Assembly: GCA_021205045.1 (NCBI GenBank)
Contig: JAJPYH010000148.1
Span: 1 to 9,434, forward strand
Direction: 5' to 3'
From: Lachnospiraceae bacterium
GTDB taxonomy: Bacteria; Bacillota; Clostridia; Lachnospirales; Lachnospiraceae
DNA length: 9,434 bases
Shown: positions 7,354-9,434 of the stretch, one piece after another
How the letters are laid out: every line of letters begins with the position of its first letter
Position numbering within the stretch: position 1 is the stretch's first letter
Made by a program: the position numbers and the translations under genes
The notes under the pieces: model-generated
Database searches by the model: none
Seen by the model: only the letters and a program-made list of their open reading frames with translations
Told to the model about the DNA's origin: nothing

Positions 7354-7661
7354 GGATTGCTTCGTAAAAAACTCTTGCAATCAATGATGTCATAAGAAAA
7401 TTGCCATTATGCGGCAAGAGGAGGCAACCTGGGCTGATCGAAATCCACACAATTTGGCCTGAAAAGCGGCCAAATCTGCTCCTTCCCCACAGGGTGCCCT
7501 GCGTGTGTCATGCCGTTGCGGTTGATAAACGTCGGTGGCGCTTATTCAGCAACGAATGGAATGAAGCGAAAACCTCTAAGACCATAAATGCAAATGCTCA
7601 CCCGAAAGGGCGTACCTTGTGTAAGCATTCGATTTCTGACCTTTTGTCCCTTGTATCATAC
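7342..7661 (+). ncRNA. Candidate structured non-coding RNA, class unknown
   Basis: There is no credible protein here, but many nested complementary segments exist. An outer inverted repeat 7342-7355 / 7648-7661 matches 12 of 14. Inner helices are GATTGC/GCAATC (7355-7360/7377-7382), TTGCC/GGCAA (7401-7405/7413-7417), AGAGG/CCTCT (7417-7421/7573-7577), CACAC/GTGTG (7446-7450/7503-7507), ATTTGGCC/GGCCAAAT (7452-7459/7468-7475), CGTTGC/GCAACG (7514-7519/7549-7554, with further inner pairs) and AATGCT/AGCATT (7593-7598/7624-7629) enclosing CCC-GAAA-GGG with a GNRA loop. Bases 7441-7560 are 53% GC by my count, against 32% (7321-7380) and 28% (7741-7800) beside it. The GNRA loop favours the + strand. 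I do not recognise RNase P, tmRNA, SRP or 6S signatures. The raiA-type large RNA of Firmicutes is one possibility, but I cannot confirm it. The ends are uncertain, and a T6 run at 7685-7690 has no canonical terminator stem. Confidence 0.5.
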
Positions 7662-7742
7662 TCATATTCATGAGGTGCTTGCTGTTTTTTATTCGCTGAA
7701 ACATTTAATGTAGAAGAGTCAGAATGAAGAATAACAGAAAAA

Positions 7743-7758
7743 TGTTTCACGTGAAACA
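7743..7758. other. parS centromere site, right copy
   Basis: This is a second perfect TGTTTCACGTGAAACA, identical to the copy at 7301-7316 and 442 bases from it. It lies 41 bases before the hydrolase start codon, so ParB bound here could affect that gene's promoter. The spacer between 7662 and 7742 holds only a short hairpin CTCAT-ATTC-ATGAG (7661-7674), a T6 run and a half-site-like CTGAAACA (7696-7703). Confidence 0.95.
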
Positions 7759-7799
7759 TTATAAAAAGCTACAAAAATCTTCAGAGAAAGGAAAATCCA

Positions 7800-8351
7800 A
7801 TGAAAATTGCAGTAATATTTCCGGGAATAGGCTATCATGTAGATAAACCATTATTGTATTATAGTAAAAAATTAGCCATAAACGATGGATATGAAATACT
7901 GGATGTTACATACAAAGGCTTTGACAGAAATATCAAAGGTGATAAAGTCAGAATGTACGAAGCTTATGAAAGTGCAGTTGCGCAATGCAGTGAAATTTTA
8001 AAAGAAGTAAACTTTGAAGCATATGACACTATCCTGTTTATATCAAAAAGTATTGGAACTGCTGTGGCGGGAGCATACGCAACAAAGAAAAATATCAAAA
8101 CAAAAAACATATATTTCACTCCAGTACAGCAATCATTTGAAGTTATGAAAAATAGTGGAATTATATTTCATGGGACAGCAGATCCGTGGCTTGATCACGA
8201 AGTATTTTTAAGAGAATGTGCAAAAACAGATTATCCATATTATCTGGTAGAGGGAGGTAACCATTCACTGGAAACAGGAGACGTATTAAAAGATCTGGAA
8301 AATCTACATTGGATCATGGAAAAGGTAGAAGAATATATAGTAGAAAAATAA
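7800..8351 (+). CDS. Small alpha/beta-hydrolase family protein
   Basis: This 183-residue protein looks like a minimal cytoplasmic alpha/beta-hydrolase; the substrate is unknown. The N-terminal strand IAVIFPGIGYH (3-13) resembles the oxyanion strand. The nucleophile elbow is ISKSIGT (81-87) with Ser84, so the first glycine of GxSxG is serine. HGTADPW (124-130) supplies a candidate catalytic Asp128, and GGNHSLE (152-158) the candidate His155. The order Ser-Asp-His and the spacing fit the fold, and there is no signal peptide or membrane segment. AAAGGA (7787-7792) is seven bases before the ATG. It stands alone between parS and a strong hairpin terminator, so it is probably monocistronic. Codon use is A-rich with many ATA isoleucine and AAA lysine codons, unlike mnmE and its neighbours. 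Esterase or acyl-peptidase-like activity is plausible but not shown. Confidence 0.75.
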   Translation: MKIAVIFPGIGYHVDKPLLYYSKKLAINDGYEILDVTYKGFDRNIKGDKVRMYEAYESAVAQCSEILKEVNFEAYDTILFISKSIGTAVAGAYATKKNIKTKNIYFTPVQQSFEVMKNSGIIFHGTADPWLDHEVFLRECAKTDYPYYLVEGGNHSLETGDVLKDLENLHWIMEKVEEYIVEK

Positions 8352-8415
8352 AAAACAGAACCATTGCACGCAGCGAAGGAGGTTTATCGCTGAAATTGTG
8401 ATGGTTCTGTTTTTT
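8346..8415. terminator. Long hairpin terminator, probably bidirectional, after the hydrolase
   Basis: A perfect 15-bp stem has arms at 8350-8364 (A6 then CAGAACCAT) and 8401-8415 (ATGGTTCTG then T6). It extends by four more pairs, two of them G-T, to 8368/8397. Inside is a second helix CAGCGA (8371-8376) / TCGCTG (8387-8392) with loop AGGAGGTTTA. The left arm includes the last bases of the hydrolase stop. With A6 on one side and T6 on the other it can terminate transcription from either direction. It is larger than the other terminators in the window. Confidence 0.82.
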
Positions 8416-8553
8416 ATCAAGAAAAAGGAAATTCGGAAAAAATACAGCAAATGTTCAAACTATTTTCATTAAAAAGCATTACGATGTACAAAATAAGATA
8501 AGAGAATAAAAAGGACACATCAGAGAAAAACAAAAATGGAAATGGAGAAAAGA

Positions 8554-9242
8554 ATGAGACTGCTGTTAGCGGAGGATGAAGAATCATTGTCAGAAGCACT
8601 GGCAATGATTCTGCAAAGAAATGGATATCAGGTAGAAACAGTAAACAACGGACAAATGGCTATGGAAAGCACAGAAAGAAATAGTTATGATGCAATCATT
8701 CTGGATGTCATGATGCCAATAGTAGATGGAATAACAGTATTAAAAAACATTCGAGAAAAAGGAGACCTGACACCGGTGCTGATGCTGACGGCAAAATCGG
8801 AAATAGACGATAAAATAACAGGACTGGAAGCGGGCGCAAATGATTATCTGACAAAGCCCTTTCATTCCAGAGAACTGATAGCAAGGATTCAGGCGATCAC
8901 ACGTGTTCAGACATTTCAAAATCATCCAAAGCTGAAGAATGGAAATGTTGTACTTGATCGGCAGACATTTGAACTTTCAACACCGGCCGGAGCTTTACGA
9001 CTGACTAACAGGGAATTTCTGATGTTGGAAATGTTGATGAGCAATCAGGGTCGTCAGATATCGGGAGAACGTTTCATTGAAAAAATATGGAGCGGAGAAG
9101 GCAAAGCAGAGCAGGAAATTGTGTGTATGTACATTTCCTATCTGCAAAAAAACTTGAAGTACTGCATGCAGACATTCAAATCGTAGAGACGGAAGAAAAT
9201 ATTTACGAAATCAGGAGCAGAACACCAGAAAATGAAAGTTAA
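8554..9242 (+). CDS. OmpR/PhoB-family response regulator, frame disrupted near the 3' end
   Basis: This is a DNA-binding response regulator. From the ATG at 8554 it has a receiver domain (about 1-115) with acidic residues E7/D8/E9, phospho-acceptor D51 (ILDVMMP), T79 and K101 (LTKPF), then a winged-helix domain with LTNREFLMLEMLM and a recognition region near VCMYISYLQK. ATG 8554 is preferred over 8536 because TGGAG (8543-8547) lies six bases before it and the family usually starts MRLLLAEDE. Read straight, the frame stops at 9184-9186 after 210 residues, with an unrelated tail (NLKYCMQTFKS). In the -1 frame from 9153, codons give LEVLHADIQIVETEENIYEI and a stop at 9240-9242, about 229 residues in total, normal for the family. 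The switch coincides with an A7 run (9146-9152). It pairs with the kinase that begins 24 bases after the restored end. Confidence 0.88.
9147..9153 (+). other. Slippery heptamer A AAA AAC at the response-regulator frame break
   Basis: The zero-frame codons are CAA AAA AAC, which make the classical X XXY YYZ slippery pattern. A -1 slip re-pairs both tRNAs and continues with CTT GAA GTA, exactly the frame that completes the winged helix. A short palindrome CTGCATGCAG (9162-9171) begins eight bases downstream, but as a hairpin it is weak (3 bp). No Shine-Dalgarno-like stimulator is seen upstream. A single-base deletion in the A tract explains the same data. Confidence 0.5.
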
Positions 9243-9266
9243 AAGAAAAAACGGAGATAAGCGAAA

Positions 9267-9434
9267 ATGATCAGAAAACTGCAGATTAAACTGATTATGG
9301 CTACGATGGTCTCACTTTTGGTGGTTCTTATAGCAATAGTGGGAGCGGCCAATCTTGCAAATTACTATAAAATAGTGAACGATGCCGATGTTACTCTGGA
9401 GATTCTGGCATCGAATGAGGGAGGATTTCCGGAA
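9267..9434 (+). CDS. Sensor histidine kinase, N-terminal part (runs off the window)
   Basis: Only the first 56 residues are present. They start with a short basic stretch (MIRKLQIK) and a membrane segment at about 9-30 (IMATMVSLLVVLIAIVGAANL). The beginning of an extracytoplasmic region follows, ending LASNEGGFPE, a pattern I associate with Clostridial two-component kinases that follow OmpR-type regulators. The frame is open to the last base. GGAG (9253-9256) lies ten bases before the ATG. No catalytic domain is visible, so the kinase call rests on position after a response regulator and on the N-terminal pattern. Confidence 0.75.
   Translation, partial: MIRKLQIKLIMATMVSLLVVLIAIVGAANLANYYKIVNDADVTLEILASNEGGFPE

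Noticed and set aside
7342..7661. Insertion element or MITE defined by the 14-bp imperfect inverted repeat
   Set aside because: No target-site duplication is visible outside the repeats and no transposase remnant lies inside. The interior pairs as multiple separate helices. Part of the left repeat can also be explained as an extended -10 promoter.
7401..7673. Open frame of 90 codons between the parS sites
   Set aside because: The composition is not protein-like, with no motif or recognisable domain. There is no clear ribosome site before its start, and the stretch is covered by paired segments that fit RNA structure better.
7696..7703. Third parS half-site CTGAAACA
   Set aside because: Only one half of the palindrome is present, with one mismatch, and the other half does not match.

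Overview
The window looks like the origin-proximal segment of a Firmicutes chromosome, most likely class Clostridia and probably Lachnospiraceae. This rests on the gene order rpmH-rnpA-yidD-yidC-jag-mnmE-mnmG-rsmG, on the style of the proteins (a long-tailed YidC with a large extracellular insertion, a KH/R3H Jag protein) and on two perfect Bacillus-type parS sites. All supported genes read on the + strand. The taxon is inferred from recognised protein style, not from a database search.

Positions 1-3160 hold the ribosome/secretion operon. A near-consensus promoter drives rpmH (ribosomal protein L34). An intrinsic terminator whose stem includes the rpmH stop codon follows at once. Then come rnpA (RNase P protein), yidD and yidC (membrane protein insertion) and jag/khpB (RNA-binding), closed by a strong terminator. 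Positions 3221-7261 carry mnmE and mnmG, which make the tRNA wobble-uridine modification complex and are joined by a TGATG stop/start overlap, followed by rsmG (16S rRNA m7G methyltransferase). In many relatives parA/parB would be expected next, but they are not present here.

Positions 7262-7799 contain no convincing protein gene. They hold two identical 16-bp parS palindromes bracketing a GC-richer block that can fold into many nested helices. I call it a candidate structured RNA of about 300 nt, with a possible extended -10 promoter at its left edge. Its class is not identified with certainty.

Positions 7800-9434 look like accessory DNA with A-rich codon use: a small alpha/beta-hydrolase, a large hairpin terminator, and a two-component system (an OmpR-type response regulator and the start of its histidine kinase). 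The regulator reading frame is broken near its 3' end at an A7 run forming the heptamer A AAA AAC. A -1 shift there restores the missing C-terminal part of the winged helix. It could be a programmed frameshift, a phase-variable tract, a mutation or a sequencing error, and the sequence alone cannot decide.
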